This document shows, piece by piece, positions 40,697 to 40,783 of a stretch of 40,783 bases of DNA. Within the stretch, counting starts at the first letter, position 1. Each line of letters opens with the position of its first letter. Made by a program: the position numbers and the translations under genes. The stretch comes from Phycisphaerales bacterium (GTDB lineage: Bacteria > Planctomycetota > Phycisphaerae > Phycisphaerales > UBA1924), in the NCBI GenBank assembly GCA_007694925.1, contig REET01000158.1, forward strand, positions 1 to 40,783. The letters run 5' to 3'. A model generated the notes under the pieces. It was given only the letters and a program-made list of their open reading frames with translations. It had not been told where the DNA came from and did no database searches.

Positions 40697-40783
40697 TTCG
40701 TCGCATGCCCGGACCCCGGACGCCGCCCTCTGAGCACAGCGAAGAGTCGGGTCGATCGGCCCTCGACAGGGAATATAGGTCAG

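Overview
The window is about 40.8 kb of very GC-rich DNA (roughly 68% GC by eye) with dense, often overlapping bacterial genes. It most resembles the chromosome of a planctomycete, probably a Phycisphaerae-type organism. This is inferred from gene content: a ThuA/DUF1080 (3-keto-disaccharide hydrolase) protein, Tat-exported Gfo/Idh/MocA and TIM-barrel sugar proteins, a SUMF1-fold protein, futalosine-route menaquinone synthesis, a PilM-N-O-P-GspE cluster and an AsmA-like envelope protein. There is no 16S rRNA to confirm it. I see no prophage, insertion sequence or CRISPR array.

Layout. 1-388 is a non-coding block with two inverted copies of a REP-like cruciform repeat. 389-7611 holds a YbgC-type thioesterase convergent with radA, then a giant AsmA-like protein and a LOG-family protein. 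7611-10963 holds a small lipoprotein, a Na+/Ca2+ antiporter and an HD-GYP phosphodiesterase. 10982-13646 holds an orphan membrane-fusion protein divergent from futalosine hydrolase (mqnB). 13860-19243 is a type IV pilus/type II secretion inner-membrane operon (PilM, PilN, PilO, PilP-like, GspE/PilB ATPase). 19320-23335 holds two secreted phosphoesterases (S1/P1 nuclease and an EEP-family protein) in convergent overlap, then a lysine 2,3-aminomutase-family radical SAM enzyme. 23336-24038 is an AT-richer regulatory region with a 17-codon leader ORF and a terminator. 24039-32145 is a five-gene efflux operon: a heterodimeric ABC exporter, then a MacB-like ATPase, an FtsX permease and an adaptor. 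32214-38082 is a sugar-processing locus: an MFS importer, a ThuA-DUF1080 lipoprotein, a TIM-barrel isomerase, a Gfo/Idh oxidoreductase and a SUMF1-fold protein. 38117-40660 holds apbE, tRNA-Glu(TTC), a small membrane-anchored protein and nadD.

The most interesting signals are these. (1) The leader before the heterodimeric ABC exporter has the layout of a ribosome-mediated transcription attenuator: the sequence GGCGGG in the last two sense codons of the leader ORF can pair with the 5' arm of the terminator. (2) The tetranucleotide ACGT is almost absent: I found two by eye in 40.8 kb, where about a hundred would be expected from composition, and codon choice before valine is shifted to avoid it. 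(3) Several genes have a TAnnnT element ending 5-8 bases before the start codon and lack a Shine-Dalgarno site, which suggests leaderless mRNAs. (4) The sugar locus fits an oxidative 3-keto-glycoside route carried out outside the cytoplasm.

All functional calls are from reading motifs by eye. No database search was run.
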